A stretch of DNA of 64,000 nt from Chloroflexota bacterium (GTDB lineage Bacteria; Chloroflexota; UBA6077; CF-72), in NCBI GenBank assembly GCA_019247515.1, contig JAFAOS010000570.1, positions 1 through 64,000 of the forward strand, written 5' to 3'. Position numbers and translations under genes: made by a program. The notes beneath the pieces were generated by a model that was not told the origin of the DNA, made no database searches, and was given only the letters and a program-made list of their open reading frames with translations. Of this stretch, positions 7,051 to 14,819 are shown piece after piece (the stretch's first letter is position 1; each line of letters starts with the position of its first letter).

Positions 7051-8397
7051 CTACTCCGGGCCCGAGATCGTCTGGATGGTGGCCTCCGTGCGCTGGGTGA
7101 ACTGGTTCATGCCGAGCGCCAGCACGCGGACGTGGTACTTCTGACCGACCGTGGCATTCGGGATGCGCACGTCGGCGTCGCCGATGCGCGTGACGCCGTT
7201 GGGCCCGATGAATGGATTGTCGATCTGATTGGTGATGGTGATCTCGTATTCCTGGCCGATTTCGGCCGCAGGCTGCGCACTGGCGCCCGCGGTGCCGTTG
7301 GCGCCGTTTGCATGCGCCGTGGCGACTCGAGACGCGGAAGGTGCGCTGGCGGATGGATACGCGACGCACAGGCCCGAGATCCAGCCAGGCAGGCCGGTCA
7401 TGATCGGTTGGAAGGATTCGCCACCGTCGCGGGTCTCCCAGACGCTGCCGTCGGTCAATCCGAACAGGACGGTGTCAGGATCGCGCGGGTCGATGACGCA
7501 CGAGCGCGGCGCAGGTCGCAGGCCCTCAGTCGGGGCACCCTTGCCCAGCAGCTTGTGCCACGTGCGGCCCTGATCGTCGCTGCGATAGAAATACGCTCTG
7601 GCGCCCTGCTCGCGCGTGAACCAGAACGGCGGCGGCACTTCTGCGCCGGCGGCAAAGACCACGTTCGGGCGATCCGGATGGATGACTGGCGGTGACATGT
7701 ATCCGCCGCCGGTGAAGCCAGCATCGATACCAGCATCCGACTTCATGAACCGCTCACCCAGGTTGTCGCTGCGGTAGACGCCGGCGCCGGAGGTCGCCAG
7801 CACGACGTCGGCCTGACCGGGCACGGTGGTCACCGCGTGGGAATCGAACGCGACACCTTGTTTCAGGGTCTCCCAGGACTGGCCACCATCCAGCGAGCGG
7901 ACGATCCAGCCTTCTTCCACGGCGCCGAAAATCTTCTCTGGATCCTCCGGCACGACGTGCAGGTACTTGATATGCGCGATGTGCGGGGCTCTCGGAAAGG
8001 TCCAGAACAGGGACTCTTCCATGTCCTGGAAGCTGCGGCAGTTGGTCCACGTCACGCCGCGATCGGTACTCTTGAAGATCGCTGGCGGCTGCGTGCCGAC
8101 GTAGATCTCGCCGGTCGTCGGATGCTGGGCCATGCTCCACACTTCGCGGTAGACCATGCCCTTGCTGGACTCCTGCCACGTGCGGCCACCGTCCTCGCTG
8201 CGGAAGACACCTTCGTCGCGCGTGCCGGCGTACAGGCGCGACGGATCGGCGGAATCAACCAGCACGGCTACCACAGTCTGGCCCTGCAGACCGGCAGGTT
8301 CGAGCGCGTATGCCTGGCTGTTGTCGCCAGGTGTGGCGCGGAACAGTCCAACATTGGTTCCGACGTACACGACGCGCTGATTACGTTCAGACGACAT
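7051..8397 (-). CDS. BNR/sortilin-type beta-propeller protein with C-terminal TRAM-like domain (internal start)
   Basis: An internal start with its own AAAGGAG would give a 448-residue protein. It contains repeated propeller motifs: FRSEDGGRTWQ, FKSTDRGVTWT, VRSLDGGQSWE, YRSDDQGRTWH and WETRDGGESF. These are typical Asp-box (S-x-D-x-G-x-x-W) repeats of sialidase-like and photosystem-assembly-type propellers. There is no signal peptide, so it is probably cytoplasmic. After an Ala-rich linker, the last 70 residues (GQEYEITI, then IGDADVRIPNATVGQKYHVRV) fit a TRAM nucleic-acid-binding fold. Function is unknown; a scaffold or stability factor for the operon's oxygenases is speculation. Confidence 0.65.
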   Translation of the reverse strand: MSSERNQRVVYVGTNVGLFRATPGDNSQAYALEPAGLQGQTVVAVLVDSADPSRLYAGTRDEGVFRSEDGGRTWQESSKGMVYREVWSMAQHPTTGEIYVGTQPPAIFKSTDRGVTWTNCRSFQDMEESLFWTFPRAPHIAHIKYLHVVPEDPEKIFGAVEEGWIVRSLDGGQSWETLKQGVAFDSHAVTTVPGQADVVLATSGAGVYRSDNLGERFMKSDAGIDAGFTGGGYMSPPVIHPDRPNVVFAAGAEVPPPFWFTREQGARAYFYRSDDQGRTWHKLLGKGAPTEGLRPAPRSCVIDPRDPDTVLFGLTDGSVWETRDGGESFQPIMTGLPGWISGLCVAYPSASAPSASRVATAHANGANGTAGASAQPAAEIGQEYEITITNQIDNPFIGPNGVTRIGDADVRIPNATVGQKYHVRVLALGMNQFTQRTEATIQTISGPE

Positions 8398-9513
8398 GGC
8401 TGACTCCTTTGCGTCTATGTCAATAGTGACGAACAGCGGGCCGCCGTCTCGAGTTTCGACCAGGTCGATGGCGGCGTTGACATCCGCGAGCGCAAAACGA
8501 TGGGTGAAGAGGTCCGCAATATCCAGTCGCCCGGCGCGCAGGAGCTCCAGTAGCTCGAGCGCGTCGCGGCGCATGTAGCCATTGCTGCCGGTGATGGTGT
8601 AGTTGCCGACCATGATGCGGCCATACGGAATGTTGAGCGGCGCGTAATTGCCACCGAGCAACACGGCGCGGCCACCTTTGTGAAGTGCGTAGATCGCCTG
8701 CATCGTGACGGAGGCGCCGGTTGGCATCAGGTCGACCAGGCAATCCGCGCCTTGACCACCAGTCAGTACGCGGATGCGTTCGGTGAGCCCATCGTCGCGC
8801 TCCCAATCGGATGAGAGGTCCTCCAGGGCGATGGTCGACACCAGTCCAGGCTCCAGGGCGGCGATGCGCGCCAGGTTCTGGCGACTGCGTCCGATGGCAA
8901 TGACGCGGGCAAAGCCGAACAGCGGGGCGCACTTGACGACGGCCGCCCCGGTGGCGCCGGTCGCCGCGGCAACAACCAGCGTTTCGCCCTGGCGCGGTTC
9001 GATTTTGCGCAGCGCCCGAAGCGCGATGGCCAGCGAGTGCACGCGTGCGCCAACCTCGAACGAGACTTCATCGGGTAAAGGATCCAGCGACCATTCGGCT
9101 ACACGCAGGTACTCGGCCAGACCGCCATTGTGGTACTGCTCGTACAGCGGCATGGCCTCGCGGGTGTAGACGGCGTGGCCGACGACGGCGAGCGTCGAGC
9201 ACAGCGTCTCGCGATCGGATCGACAGTACGCGCAGTCGCGACAGGTGAGCGTCGGGTGCAGGCGCACGCGGTCACCCACCCGCCAGCGGCTGACGCGCGG
9301 GCCGACCTCGGCCACCTCGCCGGCCGCTTCGTGGCCGAGCACGCCCGGCAGGAGCTGAGTCCGACCGGAGTGCCACAGTGACAGCAGCCCGTGGGTCATC
9401 CCCGCGGCGCGGACGCGCACGAGCACGTCGCCGTCGTGGAGGGTGGGGACCGCGACGCGTTCCAGCCGCAGGCGGGTTTCGCCCGGGTACGCGCGAGCGG
9501 CGAGCATCGTCAT
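7051..9513 (-). CDS. Zinc-dependent alcohol dehydrogenase reading in frame into a beta-propeller/TRAM protein (820 aa)
   Basis: Residues 1-370 form a medium-chain alcohol dehydrogenase. The GroES-like half has LGHEAAG and the four-Cys structural zinc lobe CRDCAYCRSDRETLC. A Rossmann half follows (AAATGATGAAVVKCA). The usual catalytic Cys of the AAGxCH segment is replaced (AAGMTHG), so the catalytic zinc may be lost. The dehydrogenase should end near LFVTIDI, but no stop occurs and the frame continues through a sialidase/sortilin-like propeller. An in-frame AAAGGAG and ATG (8397) at the junction suggests two genes whose stop was lost, or an assembly error. The start ATG at 9513 follows the hydroxylase stop by 7 bp. 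Confidence 0.7.
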   Translation of the reverse strand: MTMLAARAYPGETRLRLERVAVPTLHDGDVLVRVRAAGMTHGLLSLWHSGRTQLLPGVLGHEAAGEVAEVGPRVSRWRVGDRVRLHPTLTCRDCAYCRSDRETLCSTLAVVGHAVYTREAMPLYEQYHNGGLAEYLRVAEWSLDPLPDEVSFEVGARVHSLAIALRALRKIEPRQGETLVVAAATGATGAAVVKCAPLFGFARVIAIGRSRQNLARIAALEPGLVSTIALEDLSSDWERDDGLTERIRVLTGGQGADCLVDLMPTGASVTMQAIYALHKGGRAVLLGGNYAPLNIPYGRIMVGNYTITGSNGYMRRDALELLELLRAGRLDIADLFTHRFALADVNAAIDLVETRDGGPLFVTIDIDAKESAMSSERNQRVVYVGTNVGLFRATPGDNSQAYALEPAGLQGQTVVAVLVDSADPSRLYAGTRDEGVFRSEDGGRTWQESSKGMVYREVWSMAQHPTTGEIYVGTQPPAIFKSTDRGVTWTNCRSFQDMEESLFWTFPRAPHIAHIKYLHVVPEDPEKIFGAVEEGWIVRSLDGGQSWETLKQGVAFDSHAVTTVPGQADVVLATSGAGVYRSDNLGERFMKSDAGIDAGFTGGGYMSPPVIHPDRPNVVFAAGAEVPPPFWFTREQGARAYFYRSDDQGRTWHKLLGKGAPTEGLRPAPRSCVIDPRDPDTVLFGLTDGSVWETRDGGESFQPIMTGLPGWISGLCVAYPSASAPSASRVATAHANGANGTAGASAQPAAEIGQEYEITITNQIDNPFIGPNGVTRIGDADVRIPNATVGQKYHVRVLALGMNQFTQRTEATIQTISGPE

Positions 9514-9520
9514 GGGCACC

Positions 9521-11146
9521 TCAGTGAATGGTGACCGCCAGGGCATCGAGCACATCTTCAGTATGCGCCTGGTCCAGGTCGAGGAATGCAGATAACTGCT
9601 CCGCCACGGCGTGCGATTCCGCGAGCGTGAACGCGCCGGCGATGTAGCGGTCGGGACGCACCAGCACGAAGCGGGGACCCGACGGCCACAACTCGGACAC
9701 CAGCACTGCCTGATCGTCGACCACGGGCGTGCGGCACGGCGCGGTCCTGGCAGGCCAGCGCTCGGACGAATAGACGCGGATGAAGCTTGGGTCGAGCAAG
9801 CGCCAGACAGAATGCTCGAGCCCAACGAATGGATCCTTCGTACCGTCGGCGAGCGCGAGGACTGCCCAGCCGCTGCCCAGCGCGTCGTCCAGCAAATGGA
9901 CGCGGCCGTCCAGCATGACCACCTGGGGCTGCGGCAGCATCGTGCCGGCGATGGAGGCGTCCGAGCCAACCAGCAGTCCCTGGCGGTAGCGCGGTGGCGG
10001 TTTGTAGCGCATCTCCGAGATGTAGCGCCGAATCGGGCCCCACTGGCCGAGACTGCGAAAGAACGCGTCACGGGCCAACGCCCGCGCGCGTGAGCGTGTC
10101 ATGACGATGTTGCCGAGCTTGACCGACATCGCGATCATTGCCTCGGCGTGCGCTCGCCGCTCGGCCTCGTATGTCTCGAGCAGCCGTGGTCCAGCCGTTC
10201 CACGCGCCACGCTGGCCAGCTTCCAGCCCAGGTTGTGCGCGTCGCGCAGGCCCGTGTTCAGACCCTGTCCAGCAAACGGGGGCATCATGTGCGCCGCGTC
10301 GCCGGCGACGAACACTCGGCCCTGGCGCCAGTGCTCGGCCACCAGCGCGTGAAACGTGTACACCTTGGCGCGCACGATGTCCCCGGCCGCGAGGCGTCGA
10401 TACGGGGCGGTGAGCCGCTGGAGTTGCTCGAGCGAGAGCATGTCGTCGGCGCGTTCACCCGGCAGCAGCAGAAATTCGTAGCGGCAGCGACCATCGCGCC
10501 CGGGAATGATCACGTGCGGCCGGTGCGGATCGCCATGGTGCATGGCGTAGCGCACGTCGTGGGGGTCGTTGCGCGTATCGAGCACGACCCACGGTTCCTG
10601 GAGCGAAGAGCCGCACATGCGCACGCGCATCAGCTTGCGGACGCTGCTGCGGCCGCCATCGCAGCCCACGACATAGCGCGCCCGAACGGACTCCGGATCG
10701 CCATGGAGCGGTTGCACGCTGGCCACGACGCAATCCTCATCCTGGGAAACGTCCAGAAGCTCGGTCGAAAACCGCAGCGAGACACTCCCGAAGCGGACCG
10801 CACCGTCGGCCAGAGCGTGCTCGAATTCCGGCTGGTCGAGCTCGCTCTTGATCGGATGCCCGTAGCGGGGTGGATACGGGCCACGCGCGGCCCCGAGAAG
10901 CGCGCCACCCACTCCGTAGTAGCGCGTCCCGGTGCCCGGCAGCAGCAGCGTCAGCATGGATTCGTACAGTCCAATCGACTGCAGGAGGCGGAGGGATTCT
11001 TCGTCGATGCTCACCGCTTTAGGCTCGTCGGTCGTGCTGGCGTTGCGCTCCACCACCAGCGTCGAGACGCCCGCCTGGCCCAGGACGTTGGCAAGCGTCA
11101 GGCCCGTCGGGCCGGCGCCAACCACGAGCACGTCCGCGTCATACAT
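9521..11146 (-). CDS. FAD-dependent aromatic hydroxylase (PheA/TfdB-like)
   Basis: This is a class A flavoprotein monooxygenase of 541 residues expected to hydroxylate a phenolic or similar ring using NAD(P)H and O2. Motifs: N-terminal GxGxxG (VVGAGPTG, residues 8-15), the DG motif (VVGCDGGRSS) and the GD motif (VFVAGDAAHMMPPFAG). The C-terminal 150 residues form the thioredoxin-like domain typical of phenol-hydroxylase-type enzymes. The ATG at 11146 overlaps the end of the upstream MetE-like gene by 8 bp, so the pair is translationally coupled. Substrate is not predictable from sequence alone. Confidence 0.85.
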   Translation of the reverse strand: MYDADVLVVGAGPTGLTLANVLGQAGVSTLVVERNASTTDEPKAVSIDEESLRLLQSIGLYESMLTLLLPGTGTRYYGVGGALLGAARGPYPPRYGHPIKSELDQPEFEHALADGAVRFGSVSLRFSTELLDVSQDEDCVVASVQPLHGDPESVRARYVVGCDGGRSSVRKLMRVRMCGSSLQEPWVVLDTRNDPHDVRYAMHHGDPHRPHVIIPGRDGRCRYEFLLLPGERADDMLSLEQLQRLTAPYRRLAAGDIVRAKVYTFHALVAEHWRQGRVFVAGDAAHMMPPFAGQGLNTGLRDAHNLGWKLASVARGTAGPRLLETYEAERRAHAEAMIAMSVKLGNIVMTRSRARALARDAFFRSLGQWGPIRRYISEMRYKPPPRYRQGLLVGSDASIAGTMLPQPQVVMLDGRVHLLDDALGSGWAVLALADGTKDPFVGLEHSVWRLLDPSFIRVYSSERWPARTAPCRTPVVDDQAVLVSELWPSGPRFVLVRPDRYIAGAFTLAESHAVAEQLSAFLDLDQAHTEDVLDALAVTIH

Positions 11147-12173
11147 CGGCGGCAGCCACCTCCGCATGCAAGCGCAGGAGGTCCAGAATGGTCGCCGGGT
11201 CGCGCCGACCCCAGCCGCACTCGGTCGCCACGCCGAAGCCGTCGACGAATTGGCGGGCCGCCCGGATGCGCCGCCGCGCGCCTTCGGCGCCATCGGCCAG
11301 ATGGAGCAGCCCAAGGTACAGCTTCGTCGCAGAGGGCAGACGCAGGTCCGCCAACGCGGCGAAGTATGCCGAGTCGTCCCGGTCACGCGGGACCGGCAGG
11401 TGCAGCCAGGTGAGCGGGCGCTCCAGGCGTTGCAGGATGCCGCTGGCAACCTCCACGAGGGTGCGGGTGTCGCGTGGTTGAAGCGCGTGCTGGTGCCCAA
11501 AATCGCCATAACACAGGTGGAACCCGAGCTCCACATCGCGCGGCACTCGGTTGCCGGAGCGCGCCAGGGCCTCGAGAATGCTTGCCTTGCGACCCGCCAT
11601 GCCGTCATCGTCGCCCATGCGCTCGAAGGCGAGCATTTCGGAGGCTACGTCCCACTGGATGGCGAGCTGGTCGTGCGGAATGGCCGCGGCGATCTCGTCC
11701 ACTTCCTCCAGCATGCGCTGGACGTACGCCGGGCGAACGGCGTCCTGGTCGCGCTCGGTGATCCAGGCCTGCACCGGCGCCAGTGGCGAGGGCAGGCACA
11801 CCTGGAAACGGACTGCTGGAGCAATGACTCCGTCTGAAGTTTGAAGTCGGGCGAAGGTCGGGTAGGAGCCAAGCGCGGCTTCGGCGTAGCCCAGCTGAGA
11901 AAAACGCACGTCCGCCGCCGAAACGCCGGCGCGCAGGCGCGACCTGGGTCGCGGGTTGTAGCGGCCGATCTCACCCGACGGCTCCAGTTGCGGGTGGCGC
12001 AGAAACAGGTCCGACTGCCAGCCGATGAAGTCCAGACGTGGGCCCGTTTCACCGTCGGGGACGCGGCGGAGACGATCGCCCAATGCGCTGCTGACGGTCC
12101 GCAACACCGCCTCCGTATCTGAGAGTGGCACGCTGCCAACCAACAGGGCGCCACGTGGCGATTCCTCTGACAT
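11139..12173 (-). CDS. MetE/UROD-superfamily zinc TIM-barrel protein
   Basis: The 344-residue product has the C-terminal barrel of cobalamin-independent methionine synthase but not the N-terminal half. Probable zinc ligands are the His and Cys of FHLCYGDF (matching the HMCY site of MetE) and the distal Cys of TECGWGRRD. Stand-alone barrels of this kind act in methyl transfer or in catabolic demethylation. It heads a minus-strand operon with an FAD hydroxylase and luciferase-like monooxygenase, so an O- or S-demethylation step on the substrate is a reasonable inference. It is divergent from the Rieske oxygenase at 12288. Confidence 0.65.
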   Translation of the reverse strand: MSEESPRGALLVGSVPLSDTEAVLRTVSSALGDRLRRVPDGETGPRLDFIGWQSDLFLRHPQLEPSGEIGRYNPRPRSRLRAGVSAADVRFSQLGYAEAALGSYPTFARLQTSDGVIAPAVRFQVCLPSPLAPVQAWITERDQDAVRPAYVQRMLEEVDEIAAAIPHDQLAIQWDVASEMLAFERMGDDDGMAGRKASILEALARSGNRVPRDVELGFHLCYGDFGHQHALQPRDTRTLVEVASGILQRLERPLTWLHLPVPRDRDDSAYFAALADLRLPSATKLYLGLLHLADGAEGARRRIRAARQFVDGFGVATECGWGRRDPATILDLLRLHAEVAAADV

Positions 12174-12287
12174 TTACGTACGTCGGCTGCCGAACTGCAC
12201 AGCAGTCCCAGTTTACAGGACGGCGGTCCCGTTCAGTGGCGCAGGTCAGGTCAGGTATTATCGGCGACCAGGAGCCGCTGAGGAAAG

Positions 12288-13475
12288 ATGCTGACCCGCG
12301 AGGAAAACGAACGGCTGACACGCGTCGGACCGGGGACCCCGATGGGCGAGCTGCTACGCCGCTACTGGCAGCCGATCTGTCCAGCCGCCGAGCTGGCCGG
12401 CGAAAAGCCACTCAAACGGCTGCGCATCCTCGGCGAGGACCTGGTGGTCTTCCGCATGCCCGACGCACGCTACGGGCTCATGCAGGAGCGCTGCCAGCAC
12501 CGTGGCGCCTCGCTCTATTACGGCTTTTTGGAGTCCGACGGCCTGCGGTGCGCTTATCACGGCTGGAAGTACGCGCTCGACGGCCAGTGCCTGGAGCAGC
12601 CGTTCGAACCCGCCGGCAGCCACTTCAAGGAACGCGTCTGTCAACCCGCGTACCCGGTCGAGCAACTCGCTGGACTGCTCTTCGCGTATCTGGGGCCGCC
12701 CGAGCGCAAGCCGCTGGTTCCGCGCTGGGACGTGCTGGTTCGCCCAGACGGTTGCCGCACGGTCTTCGTCCACCCGGTGCTCGAAGCCAACTGGCTTCAG
12801 CCGATGGAAAACGCGGTCGACACGGTACATACGTACTTCTTGCACGGCCACATGATGAAGATGAAGGGCATTTCGGCCGGTGAGTACTACTTGCGACCCA
12901 TCCTGAACTACGAGTTCGAGCCGTTCGAGTGGGGCATCATCAAGCGGCGCACGTATGGTGGCGAACATCCCGAGACGGAAGCTGGCCATCCGCTCATCTT
13001 TCCCAACGCGCTGCGGGTGCCAACCGGACCCTTCCACGCGCTGCACTGGCGAGTGCCGATCGACGACGCTCGAACGCAGATCTTCGAGGTCGAGTTCAGC
13101 GGTAGTGACGACGGTTCAGAGGTCGAGCAAGCTGACGAGGCGATCCCGGTCGAGTACCTGCCGTCGGGGATGACCGAGGATGGCGAGTACGACATGTTGA
13201 CCTTCCCGTCGCAGGACAAGATGGCGTACGAGACGGCGGGGGCGATCTACGACCGGTCGGTCGAGCACCTGGGCGCTTCCGATCGAGGGATAGCCCTGTA
13301 TCGGAAGATGCTGCGCGAGCAACTGGCCATCGTCGAGGCCGGCGGTGAGCCGATGGCCCTGGTGCGCGACCCGGCTGCCAACACGATCATCCGCTTCAAC
13401 ACGTCGCAAGGCCAGGCGGCCTGGGCCGCGCAGGCCAGCGGCTACTACGAGCGGCAGGCGCCCCCCGCCTCGTGA
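12288..13475 (+). CDS. Rieske non-heme iron oxygenase, alpha subunit (1)
   Basis: This is a 395-residue ring-hydroxylating or demethylating oxygenase of the phthalate-dioxygenase-like, single-subunit group. The Rieske cluster ligands are C-x-H (CQHRGAS) and C-x2-H (CAYHGW), about 17 residues apart. The mononuclear iron site is in NAVDTVHTYFLHGH (D-x2-H-x4-H). There is no adjacent reductase or ferredoxin, so electrons must come from elsewhere. The N-terminal VGPGTPMGELLRRYW is shared with the two other Rieske proteins in this window. Its stop overlaps the next start by 4 bp. The upstream region contains three tandem CAGGT units at 12242-12256 beside a TATTAT. Confidence 0.9.
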   Translation: MLTREENERLTRVGPGTPMGELLRRYWQPICPAAELAGEKPLKRLRILGEDLVVFRMPDARYGLMQERCQHRGASLYYGFLESDGLRCAYHGWKYALDGQCLEQPFEPAGSHFKERVCQPAYPVEQLAGLLFAYLGPPERKPLVPRWDVLVRPDGCRTVFVHPVLEANWLQPMENAVDTVHTYFLHGHMMKMKGISAGEYYLRPILNYEFEPFEWGIIKRRTYGGEHPETEAGHPLIFPNALRVPTGPFHALHWRVPIDDARTQIFEVEFSGSDDGSEVEQADEAIPVEYLPSGMTEDGEYDMLTFPSQDKMAYETAGAIYDRSVEHLGASDRGIALYRKMLREQLAIVEAGGEPMALVRDPAANTIIRFNTSQGQAAWAAQASGYYERQAPPAS

Positions 13476-13747
13476 TGCAGGCGCACGGCGGCTTCGGCAG
13501 CGCCACGCGGGCGTCCGCCGAAGGTGGCGTGCTCGTGGTCGTGCACCCGGCGGGCCGACTGGACGACAGCGGCGTTGCTTCGTACTGGACCGAGGTGCCG
13601 GCCTTTCCCGCGTGCCACGTGGAAGGCGCCAGCCTGGAAGAGGTCGTGGGGCGCACGCGGGCCGCGATCGTCGAGTGGCTGGGCAGCAGCGAGGGTGGCG
13701 CGCGGCGGCCGGTCGACGTTCCTTTGCGGATAGAGCTCGCGCTCTAG
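13472..13747 (+). CDS. HicB-like domain protein without HicA partner
   Basis: The 91-residue protein has a HicB-like core: SYWTEVPAFPACHVEGASLEE, then VGRTRAAIVEWL, the degenerate RNase-H-like fold of HicB antitoxins. There is no HicA toxin gene on either side and no DNA-binding C-terminus. It overlaps the Rieske oxygenase stop by 4 bp (ATGA) and is therefore probably co-translated with it. Orphan HicB-like proteins are common; an accessory role for the oxygenase is possible but unproven. Confidence 0.65.
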   Translation: MMQAHGGFGSATRASAEGGVLVVVHPAGRLDDSGVASYWTEVPAFPACHVEGASLEEVVGRTRAAIVEWLGSSEGGARRPVDVPLRIELAL

Positions 13748-13760
13748 AAGAGGAGAGGGC

Positions 13761-14735
13761 TCAGGATGGAAGCAACCCCTGGCTCGCGTAGTAGCGCACG
13801 GCGCCAGGGTGGAGCGGGATCGGGGTGGCCGCCATACGCCGCGGCTCGATCGGATAGCTCAGCGGGCTGCGCTCGGGCGGAATATGCCGATAGCGGGCTT
13901 CGATGTCTCCGCGTGTTTCGACCATCAGCCGCGCGAGCACGTAGGCCAGATCCTCGGGCATGTCTTCACGGACGAACACCAGGAAATCGCTGAAGTCCAG
14001 GGTCTGAAACGGCGCCTCGAGACCTTTGAAGTAGCCGGCCGGCAGCGTTCCGCGCGGCCAGCCCCACTCGTGCTCCACGGCATCTAGCACCTGGTCGTCA
14101 AATGAGATGAAGGCCATGTCGTGCTCGTTGGCCATCGTTTGCCAGGGCGGGGTCATGATGGCTTCCTGCATGATGGCGTTGGCGGCGCCGGACCGAAAGG
14201 ACGCCAGCGCTTGCGGGTACCAGTCGCCCGGCGCGAACCCGCCGCCCCACTCCGCCAGCGTGGCGTCGCTCAGGCCGGCGGCGGCCAGCAGCGCGTGGGC
14301 CGCCAGGCCAATGTGGTTGATACCGTCATTGGTCGCGGTGGCGATCCGCAATGGAACGCGTTTGTCACGGATCTGCGCGAATGTCCTGACACCCAGACTT
14401 GCGTCGACGGCCAGGACCAGACGGTCGTTCTGCGGCATGCTGGCAATCGCGCGCAGGTTGGGAAACGACTCGCCAGCATATGGCCCGCGCCCGTCGAGCG
14501 CCATCGCGACGAAGCTGGCGGGCGTGGCGATGGCCAGGTCCTTCTGGCCGCGGCCGACTTCGCGGACGTTGTCCACGAACCCGAGACCGTTCCAGATCGC
14601 CACGCGCGTGAACGGGCCGGTCCGCCGCGACAGCTCGTCACACATCCAACCCAGAATGCGGTGGAAGTTCGCGCGGCCGGGATCGCCCATGAAATGCAGC
14701 GTCACCGACCGGTCCAGGCGCGCCTCGTCTGACAT
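13761..14735 (-). CDS. TAXI-type TRAP transporter solute-binding-like protein lacking a signal peptide
   Basis: The 324-residue product has a TAXI-family periplasmic-binding fold: a LHFMGDPGRANFHRI beginning, a DLAIATPASF strand, and a central TATNDGINHIG segment. From the ATG at 14735 there is no signal peptide or lipobox, unlike typical TAXI receptors. It may be a cytoplasmic ligand-binding protein, or the export signal may have been lost. No TRAP membrane subunits are nearby. It is divergent from the ABC lipoprotein at 14820, with 84 bp between. Confidence 0.65.
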   Translation of the reverse strand: MSDEARLDRSVTLHFMGDPGRANFHRILGWMCDELSRRTGPFTRVAIWNGLGFVDNVREVGRGQKDLAIATPASFVAMALDGRGPYAGESFPNLRAIASMPQNDRLVLAVDASLGVRTFAQIRDKRVPLRIATATNDGINHIGLAAHALLAAAGLSDATLAEWGGGFAPGDWYPQALASFRSGAANAIMQEAIMTPPWQTMANEHDMAFISFDDQVLDAVEHEWGWPRGTLPAGYFKGLEAPFQTLDFSDFLVFVREDMPEDLAYVLARLMVETRGDIEARYRHIPPERSPLSYPIEPRRMAATPIPLHPGAVRYYASQGLLPS

Positions 14736-14819
14736 GCGCTCGTGAGGGTACCCGAATAGTGAGACTGGCGTCCCAGGATGCTGTGCAGAGATCGCCAGGA
14801 CTGCCATACTTGGCGGCGC

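Noticed and set aside
13472-13747. HicAB toxin-antitoxin system
   Set aside because: Only a HicB-like protein is present; no HicA-sized gene precedes or follows it.
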